A stretch of DNA of 64,000 nt from Pseudomonas viridiflava (GCF_900590885.1 NZ_UUON01000019.1:62001-126000); one strand, 5' to 3'; shown: positions 20,829 to 30,747, counted from the first letter of the stretch. Translations and numbers: made by a program. The notes: generated by a model not told the origin, from the letters alone.

Positions 20829-22206
20829 GCCCAGCAGCCTGCGCTGGCGCCTGCTGTGGAACCTGGCGGTGCTGCTGGTATTGCTGATGCTTGCCAGCGG
20901 CATGAGTGCCTACTGGAATGGTCGCGAGGCGGCTGACACCGCCTACGACCGCACGCTGCTGGCCTCGGCGCGCACCATCGCCGCCGGCTTGACTCAAGTG
21001 GACGGCACCCTGAGCGCCAACGTGCCGTACGTGGCCCTGGACACCTTCGCTTACGACAGCGCCGGGCGCATTTATTACCAGGTCAACGACATTGATCAGA
21101 AGCTGATCTCGGGTTACGAAAACCTTCCGGGGCCGCCTCCGGGCACACCGCGCACTGATGACTACCCGGCACTGGCGCGTTTTTATGATGCGGTTTACCA
21201 GGGCCAGCCCGTGCGGGTGGTGAGCCTGCTCAAGGCGGTGTCCGAGCCGAACATGAACGGCATGGCGGAAATTCGCGTGGCGGAAACCGATGAAGCGCGG
21301 GTGAGCATGGCGCGTAGCCTGATGGCCGACACCTTGCTGCGCCTGGGCATGCTCGCCATCGGCGCGTTGCTGCTGGTGTGGTTTGCTGTCAGCGCGGCAT
21401 TGCGCCCGCTGGAGCGCCTGCGCACGGCGGTGGAAGAGCGCCAGCCCGACGACCTGCGGCCCTTGCCGTTGGTGGAAGTGCAGCATGAGTTCGGCCCGCT
21501 GGTGCGTTCCCTCAACCACTTTACCGAACGGCTGCGCGGCCAGTTCGAGCGCCAGGCGCAGTTTATTGCCGACGCCGCCCATGAGTTGCGCACGCCGCTG
21601 GCGGCACTCAAGGCGCGCCTGGAACTGGGCTTGCGCGCCGAGGAACCGGCTACCTGGCGCAGCACCCTGGAAACCGCCGCCCAAGGTACCGACCGCCTGA
21701 CACACTTGGCCAATCAATTGTTGTCCCTGGCGCGGATCGAAAACGGCGCGCGGGCGATTGCCGAAGGCGGCGCGCAATTGCTCGACCTCAGCCAACTGGC
21801 CCGTGAGCTGGGCATGGCCATGGCGCCCCTGGCCCACGCACGCGGCGTGGCGCTGGCGCTGGAGGCCGATGAGCCAGTGTGGCTGCGCGGTGAGCCGACC
21901 TTGCTGAATGAACTGTTGAGTAACCTGGTGGACAACGCCCTGGCGCATACGCCGCCGGGCGGCAATGTGATTCTGCGGGTCACGGCGCCGGCGGTGCTGG
22001 AAGTGGAAGATGACGGCCCAGGCATCCCGCTGGATGAGCGCGACCGGGTGTTCGAACGCTTCTATCGGCGCAGCCAGCAGGGCATGGGCTCAGGCCTGGG
22101 GTTGGCGATCGTCGGCGAAATCTGCCGGGCGCACCTGGCGCAGATCAGCCTGCATGATGGCGCGCAGGCAGGCTTGAAGGTACGGGTAAGTTTTATCGCC
22201 GGTTGA
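20821..22206 (+). CDS. tctE: Sensor histidine kinase TctE
   Basis: 461-residue membrane kinase. Two membrane helices (about 11-30 and 175-193) enclose a periplasmic sensor domain of about 140 residues, expected to detect tricarboxylates. A HAMP-like linker (RPLERLRTAVEER) is followed by the H-box FIADAAHELRTPLAALK with His 254, and N, G1 and G2 ATP-binding boxes (LVDNALAHT, VEDDGPGIP, GSGLGLAIV). The start at 20821 overlaps tctD. Its stop codon directly abuts that of the convergent HDOD gene. Confidence 0.92.
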   Translation: MHKPSSLRWRLLWNLAVLLVLLMLASGMSAYWNGREAADTAYDRTLLASARTIAAGLTQVDGTLSANVPYVALDTFAYDSAGRIYYQVNDIDQKLISGYENLPGPPPGTPRTDDYPALARFYDAVYQGQPVRVVSLLKAVSEPNMNGMAEIRVAETDEARVSMARSLMADTLLRLGMLAIGALLLVWFAVSAALRPLERLRTAVEERQPDDLRPLPLVEVQHEFGPLVRSLNHFTERLRGQFERQAQFIADAAHELRTPLAALKARLELGLRAEEPATWRSTLETAAQGTDRLTHLANQLLSLARIENGARAIAEGGAQLLDLSQLARELGMAMAPLAHARGVALALEADEPVWLRGEPTLLNELLSNLVDNALAHTPPGGNVILRVTAPAVLEVEDDGPGIPLDERDRVFERFYRRSQQGMGSGLGLAIVGEICRAHLAQISLHDGAQAGLKVRVSFIAG

Positions 22207-23028
22207 TCAGTAGAACATCGAGCGCGCTTCATCCAGCTCGGCGCGCAAGGTCTCACTGTAGGGATCGAACCGCAGTTTCTTGATCGCGGGCAGGTCGCAA
22301 ACCACCACGTTCGCCAAGGGGTGGTCGGTGCCGCGATGGCAATACAGCACGGCGACTTGCACCAGGTCGATGTAGTCCAGTCTGGCCGAGTCGCGTTCCA
22401 GGTCCAGGTATTGCCCCGGCAGTTTCGCCAGCATTTCCGGGAAGTCCCAGCCGCTGAGCAACTTGGTGCCCAGCAACGGGTGGATGCTGTCGATCACGTG
22501 GTCAAGGCTGACCGGGTCCGAGAGCAGCTCGTAATGGTCTTCGGCATAGGTGAGGATCGGCAGCACGCCGATCTGATGCACCAGGCCGCCGAGGGCCGCC
22601 TGGTCGGGCTTGAGCTGGCTGTGGTTGCGGCACAGGGCGTAACTGACGCCCGCCACTTCCAGGCTGCGGCGCCATACCTCGCGCATTTTCTGTTCGACCG
22701 CTTCGGAGCGCGCGTGGAAGATCTGCTCCATCACCAGGCCGATGGCCAGGTTGCTGCTGTAGTTGGTGCCCAGCCGCGTGATGGCGGTGTGCAGATCGGT
22801 GACTTCCTGGGTGGCGCGCAACAGCGGGCTATTGACCACTTTGATCAGGCGCGCCGACAGTGCGGTATCGCGACCGATCACTTTGCTCAAATGGCTGATG
22901 CTGATATCCGGGTTTTCGGCGGCCTGACGAATATTCAGGGCCACTTCCGGCAATGTCGGCAGAACCAGGTCATCGTTGTCGATGGCCTTAATCAAAGCCT
23001 GTTGGACTTTTTCCGCCAGCTTGTTCAT
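22207..23028 (-). CDS. HDOD domain protein
   Basis: 273-residue protein made almost entirely of one HDOD domain (about 15-215), recognisable from LPTLPEVALNIRQAAENPDISISHLSKVIGRDTALSARLIKVVNS. HDOD is related to HD hydrolases, but the catalytic HD pair is lacking; such proteins typically act in signalling or motility control. No output domain is attached. It sits between tctE (convergent) and ygfZ. The target process is unknown. Confidence 0.85.
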   Translation of the reverse strand: MNKLAEKVQQALIKAIDNDDLVLPTLPEVALNIRQAAENPDISISHLSKVIGRDTALSARLIKVVNSPLLRATQEVTDLHTAITRLGTNYSSNLAIGLVMEQIFHARSEAVEQKMREVWRRSLEVAGVSYALCRNHSQLKPDQAALGGLVHQIGVLPILTYAEDHYELLSDPVSLDHVIDSIHPLLGTKLLSGWDFPEMLAKLPGQYLDLERDSARLDYIDLVQVAVLYCHRGTDHPLANVVVCDLPAIKKLRFDPYSETLRAELDEARSMFY

Positions 23029-23064
23029 TCATGATCTCTAGGGTGTTGCAAAAGGGTACGGCGA

Positions 23065-24006
23065 CTAACGCTGGATTTCTCGATCGCGGTCGAGGGTGTA
23101 GGGCAGGTCAAGCAGTTGCAAACCGGGGCCTTCCAGCGTGCCGATATGCACATCGCCACTATCGGCTGCTTCGGCTTGCAATACCGCTAGAAGTTCAATG
23201 GTCTGGCCAGCTTTTGCGGCAATCACCACCTCGCCGATCGAGCTGTTGTGGCTGGGGGAAAACAGCGGCGTGCCTGGCTCGGGCATTTCAGCCGAGTCGA
23301 GGCTCAAGCGGTACAGGCGGCGTTTGAGTTTGCCCAGGTACTGCATGCGCGCAACGATTTCCTGGCCGGTGTAGCAGCCTTTCTTGAAGCTCACGCCACC
23401 CACGGCTTGCAGGTTGAGCATCTGCGGGATGAACAGCTCGCGGGTTTGCGGCATTACCTGGCCGATACCGGCGCGAATCTGGCCCAGCAGCCATTCATTC
23501 AGATCGGTTTGTTTCAAGTGTGTAGCCAATTGGTTGCGCAGGCTGTCGGCTTGCTCGGCAGGCACCCAGAGTTCTGCGCGGCCAGGGGAGACACGAATGG
23601 CAATTAGTTGCTCGTTGCGGGCGACGCTGTCCGTGTCGACCGGTAGCTCAAGGCCCAGGCTGTTGAGGGCCTGCTCGCCATTGATCACGCCGAAACGCAC
23701 CCAGGCGGCGCTTTCGTCGGTGAGCTTGGACTTGGAGAACACGGCGTATTTCTTCAGGTCGGCGAGTTGCGGTTCCAGCAACTCGGTGGCCATGGCCAGC
23801 AGTACACCGTCACCTTGCAACAGGATGCGAAAGCTCGACTGCATGCGCCCCTTTTGCGTGCAGCGCGCGCCAAGGCTGGCCTGGGCGTCGCTCAGGTAAT
23901 TGAGGTTGCAGGTCAGTTGCCCTTGCAGGAACTTGGCAGCATCGGCGCCGCGGACGGCGAGAACGCCTTCGTGGGACAGGGGGCAGAAGAAAGCAGAGTC
24001 AGCCAT
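23065..24006 (-). CDS. ygfZ: YgfZ, folate-dependent Fe-S/tRNA modification protein
   Basis: 313-residue protein of the GcvT-related YgfZ family. The signature KGCYTGQE lies in the central region (KKGCYTGQEIVARMQYLG), containing the conserved Cys required in the family. YgfZ binds folate and supports some Fe-S enzymes such as the methylthiolation enzyme MiaB. The N-terminus LSHEGVLAVRGADAAKFLQG is typical. It is divergent from sdhE, a common arrangement in gammaproteobacteria. Confidence 0.92.
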   Translation of the reverse strand: MADSAFFCPLSHEGVLAVRGADAAKFLQGQLTCNLNYLSDAQASLGARCTQKGRMQSSFRILLQGDGVLLAMATELLEPQLADLKKYAVFSKSKLTDESAAWVRFGVINGEQALNSLGLELPVDTDSVARNEQLIAIRVSPGRAELWVPAEQADSLRNQLATHLKQTDLNEWLLGQIRAGIGQVMPQTRELFIPQMLNLQAVGGVSFKKGCYTGQEIVARMQYLGKLKRRLYRLSLDSAEMPEPGTPLFSPSHNSSIGEVVIAAKAGQTIELLAVLQAEAADSGDVHIGTLEGPGLQLLDLPYTLDRDREIQR

Positions 24007-24146
24007 GGGTCATCGCAGGTCAAAAAGTCATGGGTGCATCATAGAGGGGCGCCCGGTAAATGGATAGTTTCAGTATGGGTCGACCAAAGCCGACTGTTCC
24101 GGCGTCGTCGGGCCTGTATACTTGCGCGCTATTTGAGGAGCGCTCC

Positions 24147-24401
24147 ATGGTCGAAAATGTAGAACTCAATCGCCTGTACTGGCACAGCCGCCGCGGCATG
24201 CTTGAGCTGGATGTGTTGTTGGTGCCATTCGTCAAAGAGGTGTATGCGACCCTTAACCAAGTGGACCGCGACCTCTATGTGCGCCTGCTGGAGTGCGAAG
24301 ACCAGGACATGTTCGGCTGGTTCATGGAGCGGGCCGAGTCGGAAGACCCGGAGCTGCAGCGCATGGTCCGGATGATCCTGGATCGTGTCCAGCCCAAGTA
24401 A
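24147..24401 (+). CDS. sdhE: SdhE, FAD assembly factor
   Basis: 84-residue SdhE/YgfY family protein that promotes covalent flavinylation of succinate dehydrogenase. The diagnostic RRGMLELD motif (about 17-24) and the acidic helical C-terminus are present. The ATG at 24147 is preceded by GAGGAG; an upstream in-frame extension of 29 residues is not family sequence. It overlaps ygfX by 17 bp, as in many gammaproteobacteria. Confidence 0.95.
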   Translation: MVENVELNRLYWHSRRGMLELDVLLVPFVKEVYATLNQVDRDLYVRLLECEDQDMFGWFMERAESEDPELQRMVRMILDRVQPK

Positions 24402-24831
24402 TCGCTTCGAATGCCGCTGGCAGGCCTCACGGCTGTTGCTGGCGGCGTATCTCCTTGCCCAGCTGCTCGCGTTGGGTGCCCTGTTGATGCTTGAATTGCC
24501 ACTGGCTTCCCTTGGCCTGCTGCTGTGTATCGGGCACGCGGCCTGGGTGTTGCCGCGCCATGTCCTGCTGACTCACCGTTCATCGATTCGTGGCCTGCGC
24601 CGCGACGAGGATGGCTGGCAGTTGTTCAGTAATGAGCTGGGCTGGCACAGCGTGCAGCTGCTTCCCGACAGCCTGGCGCTGCCGCTGATCGTTGTGCTGC
24701 GCTACCAGGTGCCGGGGGAGTGGATGACGCGTTCGATCTGTGTGCCCAGGGATTCGCAGGCGGCCGATGCGCATCGGCGCCTGCGGGTACGCCTCAAGTT
24801 CAGCCGCCGTAGGTGGTTGGCACCAGAATAG
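24385..24831 (+). CDS. YgfX family membrane protein
   Basis: 148-residue protein with two adjacent membrane helices (about 16-52) followed by a short soluble domain, the layout of YgfX. In E. coli the sdhE-ygfX pair was described as toxin/antitoxin-like (CptAB), but the SdhE role in flavinylation is better supported. It overlaps sdhE by 17 bp at its start and overlaps the convergent nadB end by 32 bp. Confidence 0.8.
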   Translation: MSSPSNRFECRWQASRLLLAAYLLAQLLALGALLMLELPLASLGLLLCIGHAAWVLPRHVLLTHRSSIRGLRRDEDGWQLFSNELGWHSVQLLPDSLALPLIVVLRYQVPGEWMTRSICVPRDSQAADAHRRLRVRLKFSRRRWLAPE

Positions 24832-26416
24832 TGTCACGGGCCTCGGGCAGCATCTGCGGGTAGTCGAGGGTGTAATGCAGGCCCCGGCTTTCCTTGCGTT
24901 CCATGGCCGAGCGGATCATCAGTTCCGCCACCTGGGCCAGGTTGCGCAACTCGATCAGGTCGCGGCTGACCTTGTAGTTGCTGTAGAACTCGTCGATCTC
25001 GTCCAGCAGCAACCGCACCCGGTGTTGCGCCCGCGCCAGGCGCTTGTTGGTGCGCACGATCCCCACGTAGTCCCACATGAAGCGCCGCAGTTCGTCCCAG
25101 TTGTGGGCGATGATCACGTCTTCGTCCGAATCGGTGACCTGGCTTGCATCCCAGCGGGGCAGGGCGGCCGGCACCGGGATGCGCGGCAGTTGTTCGAGAA
25201 TGTCCGCCGCCGCCGAGCGGGCGTAGACGAAGCATTCGAGCAGCGAATTGCTGGCCATGCGGTTGGCGCCGTGCAGGCCGGTGAAGCTGGTTTCGCCAAT
25301 CGCATACAGGCCGGGCACATCGGTGCGCCCGTGCTGGTCGACCATCACGCCGCCGCAGGTGTAGTGCGCTGCCGGCACCACCGGGATCGGGCCTTTGGTG
25401 ATGTCGATATTGAAGGCCAGGCAGCGCTCATAGACGGTGGGGAAGTGGGTCTTGATGAAGGCTTCTGGCTTGTGGCTGATGTCCAGGTAGACGCAGTCGA
25501 TGCCCAGGCGCTTCATTTCATGGTCGATGGCGCGGGCGACGATATCCCGTGGTGCCAGCTCGGCACGCGGGTCGAAGCGCTGCATGAAGCGTTCGCCATT
25601 GGGCAGTTTCAGGTGGGCGCCTTCGCCGCGCAGGGCTTCGGTGATCAGGAAGCTCTTGGCCTGGGGGTGGTACAGGCACGTGGGGTGGAACTGGTTGAAT
25701 TCCAGGTTGGCCACCCGGCAGCCCGAACGCCAGGCCATGGCGATGCCGTCGCCACAGGCGCCGTCGGGGTTGCTGGTATAGAGGTAGACCTTGGCCGCGC
25801 CGCCGGACGCGAGGATGGTGAAGCGTGCGCCGTAGGTATCGACTTCACCGCTGGCCCGGTTGAGCACATAGGCGCCCAGGCAGCGTTCACCCGGCAGGCC
25901 CAGGCGTTTTTCGGTGATCAGGTCGACGGCGACGCGTTGCTCGAGCAATTCGATGTTGGGGCGTTGACGAGCCTGGTCGAGCAAGGTCTTGAAGATGGCG
26001 GCACCGGTGGCGTCGGCGGCGTGGATGATGCGGCGGTGGCTGTGGCCGCCTTCGCGCGTCAGGTGGAATTCGAAGCCGCCGTCGTCACTGCCCGCGTGTT
26101 CGTCACGGGTGAAGGGCACGCCTTGGTCGATCAGCCATTGGATCGCCTCGCGGCTGTGCTCGACGGTAAAGCGCACCGCGTCTTCATTGCACAGGCCGCC
26201 GCCGGCGTTGAGGGTGTCTTCGACGTGGGATTGCACCGTGTCGGTGTCGTCCAGCACGGCGGCCACACCGCCCTGGGCCCAGAATGTCGAGCCGTTGGCC
26301 AGGTCGCCCTTGCTCAGTACGGCAATGCGCAAATGGCTGGGAAGGGTCAGCGCAAGGCTCAAGCCGGCCGCGCCGCTACCGATCACCAGGACATCGTGTT
26401 GAAACTGTTGGCTCAT
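24800..26416 (-). CDS. nadB: L-aspartate oxidase NadB
   Basis: 538-residue flavoenzyme oxidising L-aspartate to iminoaspartate, the first step of de novo NAD synthesis. The FAD-binding Rossmann motif [11 protein letters not shown] starts near residue 13; other family motifs include [21 protein letters not shown] and [16 protein letters not shown]. The length is typical. It is convergent with ygfX and divergent from algU, the usual pseudomonad order. Confidence 0.95.
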   Translation of the reverse strand: MSQQFQHDVLVIGSGAAGLSLALTLPSHLRIAVLSKGDLANGSTFWAQGGVAAVLDDTDTVQSHVEDTLNAGGGLCNEDAVRFTVEHSREAIQWLIDQGVPFTRDEHAGSDDGGFEFHLTREGGHSHRRIIHAADATGAAIFKTLLDQARQRPNIELLEQRVAVDLITEKRLGLPGERCLGAYVLNRASGEVDTYGARFTILASGGAAKVYLYTSNPDGACGDGIAMAWRSGCRVANLEFNQFHPTCLYHPQAKSFLITEALRGEGAHLKLPNGERFMQRFDPRAELAPRDIVARAIDHEMKRLGIDCVYLDISHKPEAFIKTHFPTVYERCLAFNIDITKGPIPVVPAAHYTCGGVMVDQHGRTDVPGLYAIGETSFTGLHGANRMASNSLLECFVYARSAAADILEQLPRIPVPAALPRWDASQVTDSDEDVIIAHNWDELRRFMWDYVGIVRTNKRLARAQHRVRLLLDEIDEFYSNYKVSRDLIELRNLAQVAELMIRSAMERKESRGLHYTLDYPQMLPEARDTILVPTTYGG

Positions 26417-26879
26417 TTGAAGGATTCCGCAAAAAGCGATCCAAAGGGCTGGCGCAAACAGGACGCCTGGATCGGCGAATCAAAGGGTCACACGGGCCAC
26501 TAGTATATAGAGGGGGGGAGCGGCACAATAGCCGGGCATTCGTGGCAATGTGAGATTACGGTGCACAGCTCGGGTAAAATCGACTGGTTATTGAAACGGG
26601 AACTTTTTGCATAAGCCTCGACTCAATAGCAGGTTGCCCGAAAGCTGGGAAAACGTTGAGTTTATTGGCCCGTCGGGAGCATTGGACGCGTCAGAAAACC
26701 GGCGACAAGATTATTCGCGCAGTCGGCGTTGCCCGTGCTGCGTTTTTCGTGTGTGCCAAATCAGTGCATGCCGGAAACTTGCTTGAAGGGGGAGAACTTT
26801 TGCGAAAAGTCCGAGTCTATGTTTGCAAGCCTGATCGTTTAGTTATGCAAGCCTCCTTCAAGTACAACGAGGAGTGTTC
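26417..26879. other. nadB-algU intergenic region
   Basis: 463 bp containing the algU promoters. Besides the strong GAACTT site at 26794, a second GAACTT (26600-26605) sits about 280 bp before algU with ACTCAAT at the -10 distance, possibly another AlgU-type or housekeeping start. No gene is convincing here. Confidence 0.6.
26794..26820 (+). promoter_or_regulatory. AlgU-dependent promoter of algU
   Basis: GAACTT at 26794-26799, a 16-bp spacer, then TCTAT at 26816-26820. This fits the AlgU/sigma-E consensus GAACTT-N16-TCtga and implies autoregulation, about 60 bp before the ATG. Confidence 0.75.
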
Positions 26880-27461
26880 ATGCTAACCCAGGAAGAGGAT
26901 CAGCAGCTGGTCGAGCGCGTTCAACGCGGCGACAAGCGAGCTTTTGATCTGCTAGTGCTGAAATACCAGCACAAAATTCTCGGGTTGATCGTGCGGTTTG
27001 TGCACGACACCCATGAAGCGCAGGACGTTGCACAGGAAGCTTTTATCAAGGCCTACCGTGCACTAGGCAACTTCCGCGGTGATAGTGCGTTTTATACGTG
27101 GCTATACCGCATCGCCATTAACACGGCGAAGAACTATCTGGTGTCTCGCGGACGCCGCCCACCAGATAGTGATGTCAGTTCAGAAGATGCTGAATTTTAC
27201 GATGGTGATCACGGCCTCAAAGATCTCGAGTCGCCGGAGCGTGCTTTGCTGCGCGACGAGATCGAAGGAACCGTTCATCGCACAATTCAGCAACTGCCAG
27301 AAGATTTGCGTACGGCGTTAACTTTACGTGAATTCGATGGTCTGAGTTACGAAGACATTGCGAGCGTCATGCAGTGTCCGGTGGGGACTGTAAGGTCACG
27401 GATTTTCCGGGCCCGGGAAGCCATCGATAAAGCCTTGCAACCGTTGTTGCAGGAAAACTAA
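26880..27461 (+). CDS. algU: Extracytoplasmic sigma factor AlgU (RpoE-like)
   Basis: 193-residue ECF sigma factor. Region 2 (DAQDVAQEAF-like EAQDVAQEAFIKAYRAL, about 44-60) and region 4 with the helix-turn-helix (LSYEDIASVMQCPVGTVRSR) are intact. It drives the envelope-stress and alginate regulon. The ATG at 26880 is preceded by GAGGAG; two further upstream codons in frame (Met-Phe) are less likely. It is followed by its anti-sigma gene mucA, as is usual in Pseudomonas. Confidence 0.97.
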   Translation: MLTQEEDQQLVERVQRGDKRAFDLLVLKYQHKILGLIVRFVHDTHEAQDVAQEAFIKAYRALGNFRGDSAFYTWLYRIAINTAKNYLVSRGRRPPDSDVSSEDAEFYDGDHGLKDLESPERALLRDEIEGTVHRTIQQLPEDLRTALTLREFDGLSYEDIASVMQCPVGTVRSRIFRAREAIDKALQPLLQEN

Positions 27462-27493
27462 AGACAGCGGCGACAGCCAAGAGAGGAACCGCC

Positions 27494-28081
27494 ATGAGTC
27501 GTGATGCCCTGCAGGAATCGCTGTCCGCAGTGATGGATAACGAAGCGGATGAACTGGAACTTCGTCGAGTGCTCAATGCATTTGATGATGCCGAAACCCG
27601 TGATACCTGGTCTCGTTACCAAGTCGCTCGGGCGGTGATGCACAAGGATCTTCTAATCCCTCGTCTGGATATTGCTGCGGCTGTTTCTGCTGCGCTGGCC
27701 GATGAAGCCGTTCCGGCAAAAGCTGCACGTGGTCCTTGGCGTAGCCTGGGTCGCCTTGCAGTAGCTGCCTCGGTGACTGTTGCCGTGCTGGCCGGTGTTC
27801 GCCTGTACAACCAGGATGAGATCGCTGGTGCCGAGTTGGCCCAACAGACTCAGCAACCGGTCATGGCCGGTCCGCAAGTCAAAGGCCCAGCCGTACTGGC
27901 CGGCTACAAGGAAAGCTCCGATACCACCGGCCCTATGGCTAACGGTGTGTTGCAAGGGCAATCCGGCTGGCAGGACCAGCGTCTTCCCGGCTACCTGCGC
28001 CAACACGCACAGGAATCGGCCTTGAAAGGCACTGAAAGCGCTCTGCCATACGCACGTGCAGCAAGCCTGGAAAACCGCTAA
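27494..28081 (+). CDS. mucA: Anti-sigma factor MucA
   Basis: 195-residue inner-membrane anti-sigma factor. The cytoplasmic N-terminal domain binds AlgU (QESLSAVMDNEADELELRRV), one membrane helix lies at about 85-104, and the periplasmic tail binds MucB and is cut by AlgW-type proteases. The C-terminus (ALPYARAASLENR) is different from the WVF-type ends used by some activating ligands, but MucA itself is the substrate. It appears full length with no mucoidy-type frameshift. Confidence 0.95.
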   Translation: MSRDALQESLSAVMDNEADELELRRVLNAFDDAETRDTWSRYQVARAVMHKDLLIPRLDIAAAVSAALADEAVPAKAARGPWRSLGRLAVAASVTVAVLAGVRLYNQDEIAGAELAQQTQQPVMAGPQVKGPAVLAGYKESSDTTGPMANGVLQGQSGWQDQRLPGYLRQHAQESALKGTESALPYARAASLENR

Positions 28082-28096
28082 TCCGCAAGGAGCTCT

Positions 28097-29059
28097 ATGC
28101 GAGCCATACCGCTCCTTACGCTTTTGCTCAGTGGTTGGTTTGCACTCCCCGCCCATGCCGATGAAGCCCAAGACTGGCTGACTCGACTTGGGCGTGCAGA
28201 GCAACAGCAAAGCTTTCAAGGTACGTTTGTCTACGAACGTAACGGCAGTTTTTCAACCCATGACATCTGGCATCGCGTCCAGGATGGTCGGGTCCGTGAG
28301 CGGCTTTTGCAGCTCGATGGTTCTGCCCAAGAAGTCGTGCGGCTGGATGGTCGAACCCAATGCGTCAGCGGCACGCTGGTCGCAGGCCTGGGTAATTCAC
28401 GTGATGCGCCTTCACGTGCGTTTGATCCGCAAAAACTCAATCAATTCTACGAACTGGCCGTCATTGGCAAGTCTCGCGTGGCCGGTCGTAATGCGGTGAT
28501 TGTTTCGATCACACCGCGTGACCAATACCGCTATGGTTTCGAGCTGCATCTGGATCGTGAAACCGCGCTGCCACTCAAGTCCCTTTTGCTGAATGAGCAG
28601 GGGCAGTTGCTGGAGCGTTTCCAGTTCACGCGGTTGGATACCTCGACCGCGCCGGATGATCGCGATCTGCAACCCAGCACCGACTGCACGCCGATAGCCG
28701 TCGCCAACAGCAGCGCCCCCGAGGTGGTTTCTACCGAAACCTGGCATTTGGAATGGCTGCCGCCAGGTTTTCAGCTGACCAACAGCACTGCGCGCAAAGA
28801 CGCCCAGACCAAAGCCACGGTAGACAGCCTGATGTATGAAGACGGCCTGGCGCGTTTCTCGGTGTTCCTTGAGCCGATCAGCGATGCGAGCGTCACCGAA
28901 ACCCGCACCCAGCTGGGGCCGACGGTTGCGGTTTCCCGTCGCCTGAATACGGTTGACGGCGAAATGATGGTGACGGTGGTGGGGGAGATCCCTATCGGGA
29001 CCGCTGAACGAATCGCGCTGTCGGTGCGTGGTGAAAAAAAGCCGATTTCCAAGCCGTGA
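28097..29059 (+). CDS. mucB: MucB, periplasmic negative regulator of AlgU
   Basis: 320-residue RseB-family periplasmic protein with a signal peptide (about 1-21, MRAIPLLTLLLSGWFALPAHA). RseB-like features include QQSFQGTFVYERNGSFSTHDIWHRV. It binds the MucA periplasmic domain and protects it from proteolysis. AAGGAG precedes the start, 15 bp after mucA. Confidence 0.94.
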   Translation: MRAIPLLTLLLSGWFALPAHADEAQDWLTRLGRAEQQQSFQGTFVYERNGSFSTHDIWHRVQDGRVRERLLQLDGSAQEVVRLDGRTQCVSGTLVAGLGNSRDAPSRAFDPQKLNQFYELAVIGKSRVAGRNAVIVSITPRDQYRYGFELHLDRETALPLKSLLLNEQGQLLERFQFTRLDTSTAPDDRDLQPSTDCTPIAVANSSAPEVVSTETWHLEWLPPGFQLTNSTARKDAQTKATVDSLMYEDGLARFSVFLEPISDASVTETRTQLGPTVAVSRRLNTVDGEMMVTVVGEIPIGTAERIALSVRGEKKPISKP

Positions 29060-29294
29060 GCCGTTAATCCTATGTTCATCCTGACACTCCCAGTGTGTAC
29101 CCATGCCAGGTTGCCTGCCGAGAGCATGAAATGTCCGGATCAGCATTTTCACTTGCAAAAATCTCTCATGTTTTTTATAGGTCAGAGCTTGTCGGCTCTG
29201 GCCTTGTTTTGTTCGCGGAACAAAGATGTCGGTCGCAGTTTTCGGCGTTTCTTGAACCCTGTCGCTCAACCCTGCTCGTCGTAACGGGAGCTGT
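29060..29294 (+). other. mucB-mucD gap lacking mucC
   Basis: 235 bp. In P. aeruginosa this position holds mucC; here no open frame of the right size or sequence exists in any forward frame. The region contains a perfect short inverted repeat TTTGTTC-GCG-GAACAAA at 29208-29224, possibly an operator or hairpin, and may hold a promoter for mucD. Confidence 0.7.
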
Positions 29295-30734
29295 ATGTCG
29301 ATACCACGTTTGAAGTCTTACCTATCCATAGTCGCCACGGTGTTGGTGCTGGGTCAGGCCCTGCCTGCGCAAGCGGCCGAGTTGCCTGACTTCACCCAAT
29401 TGGTTGAGCAGGCCTCGCCTGCCGTGGTGAATATCAGTACCACGCAGAAGTTGCCGGACCGCAAGGTCTCCAACCAACAGATGCCGGACCTCGAAGGGCT
29501 GCCGCCGATGTTGCGCGAGTTCTTCGAGCGCGGCATGCCGCAGCCGCGTACTCCGCGCGGGGGTGGTAGTGGTCAGCGTGAAGCGCAGTCCCTGGGCTCG
29601 GGCTTTATCATTTCTCCGGATGGCTACATCCTCACCAACAATCACGTGATTGCCGACGCTGACGAGATTCTCGTGCGCCTGGCCGACCGCAGTGAGTTAA
29701 AAGCCAAGTTGGTGGGCACTGATCCGCGTTCTGACGTGGCGTTGCTGAAGATCGAAGGCAAAGACCTGCCCGTGCTGAAACTGGGTAAATCCCAGGACTT
29801 GAAGGCTGGGCAGTGGGTCGTGGCCATTGGTTCGCCGTTTGGTTTTGACCACACCGTGACCCAAGGTATCGTCAGCGCCATTGGCCGCAGCCTGCCAAAC
29901 GAAAACTACGTGCCGTTCATCCAGACCGACGTGCCGATCAACCCGGGTAACTCCGGCGGCCCGCTGTTCAACCTCGCAGGCGAAGTGGTGGGGATCAACT
30001 CGCAGATATACACCCGCTCCGGTGGTTTCATGGGTGTGTCCTTCGCGATCCCTATCGATGTGGCCATGGACGTTTCCAACCAGCTGAAAAGTGGTGGCAA
30101 GGTCAGCCGTGGCTGGTTGGGCGTAGTGATCCAGGAAGTGAACAAGGACCTGGCTGAATCCTTCGGCCTCGACAAGCCGGCCGGTGCGCTGGTCGCGCAG
30201 ATTCAGGACGATGGCCCGGCAGCCAAGGGGGGCTTGCAAGTTGGTGATGTGATCCTGAGCATGAACGGCCAGCCGATCGTTATGTCGGCCGACCTGCCGC
30301 ACCTGGTGGGCGCACTCAAGGCCGGCAGCAAGGCCAAGCTGGAAGTGATCCGCGAAGGCAAGCGCCAGACCGTTGAGCTGACCGTCGGTGCCATCCCGGA
30401 AGAAGGCGCAACACTGGACGCCCTGGGTAACGCGAAACCAGGTGCTGAGCGCAGCAGCAATCGCCTGGGCATCGCTGTAGCCGAGCTGACGGATGAGCAG
30501 AAGAAGAGCTTCGACCTCAAAAGCGGTGTCGTGATCAAGGAAGTGCAGGACGGCCCCGCCTCCCTGATCGGCCTGCAGCCAGGTGATGTGATTACACACC
30601 TTAACAATCAGGCGATTGACAACACCAAGCAGTTCACTGACATCGCCAAGGCGCTGCCGAAGAACCGTTCGGTGTCGATGCGCGTGCTGCGTCAGGGTCG
30701 TGCAAGCTTCATCACGTTCAAGTTGGCCGAGTAA
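29295..30734 (+). CDS. mucD: Periplasmic serine protease MucD (HtrA/DegP-like)
   Basis: 479-residue HtrA protease. Signal peptide about 1-27; catalytic triad H117 (TNNHVI), D147 (SDVALLKI) and S220 (GNSGGPLF); two PDZ domains follow (about 270-360 and 385-470). It degrades misfolded envelope proteins and dampens AlgU activation. GGGAG is placed before the ATG. It belongs to the algU locus but may also be transcribed on its own, given the 235-bp gap. A strong terminator follows. Confidence 0.96.
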   Translation: MSIPRLKSYLSIVATVLVLGQALPAQAAELPDFTQLVEQASPAVVNISTTQKLPDRKVSNQQMPDLEGLPPMLREFFERGMPQPRTPRGGGSGQREAQSLGSGFIISPDGYILTNNHVIADADEILVRLADRSELKAKLVGTDPRSDVALLKIEGKDLPVLKLGKSQDLKAGQWVVAIGSPFGFDHTVTQGIVSAIGRSLPNENYVPFIQTDVPINPGNSGGPLFNLAGEVVGINSQIYTRSGGFMGVSFAIPIDVAMDVSNQLKSGGKVSRGWLGVVIQEVNKDLAESFGLDKPAGALVAQIQDDGPAAKGGLQVGDVILSMNGQPIVMSADLPHLVGALKAGSKAKLEVIREGKRQTVELTVGAIPEEGATLDALGNAKPGAERSSNRLGIAVAELTDEQKKSFDLKSGVVIKEVQDGPASLIGLQPGDVITHLNNQAIDNTKQFTDIAKALPKNRSVSMRVLRQGRASFITFKLAE

Positions 30735-30747
30735 CCCGCCAGCCTAA

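Noticed and set aside
24740..26503. 587-residue frame antisense to nadB
   Set aside because: Shadow of nadB with no start signal or homology.
26656..26886. 76-residue frame upstream of algU
   Set aside because: Spans the algU promoter and lacks a ribosome-binding site; probably chance.
29060..29294. A residual mucC gene
   Set aside because: Short frames in this gap show no MucC-like membrane pattern or sequence; the gap is also about half the size needed.
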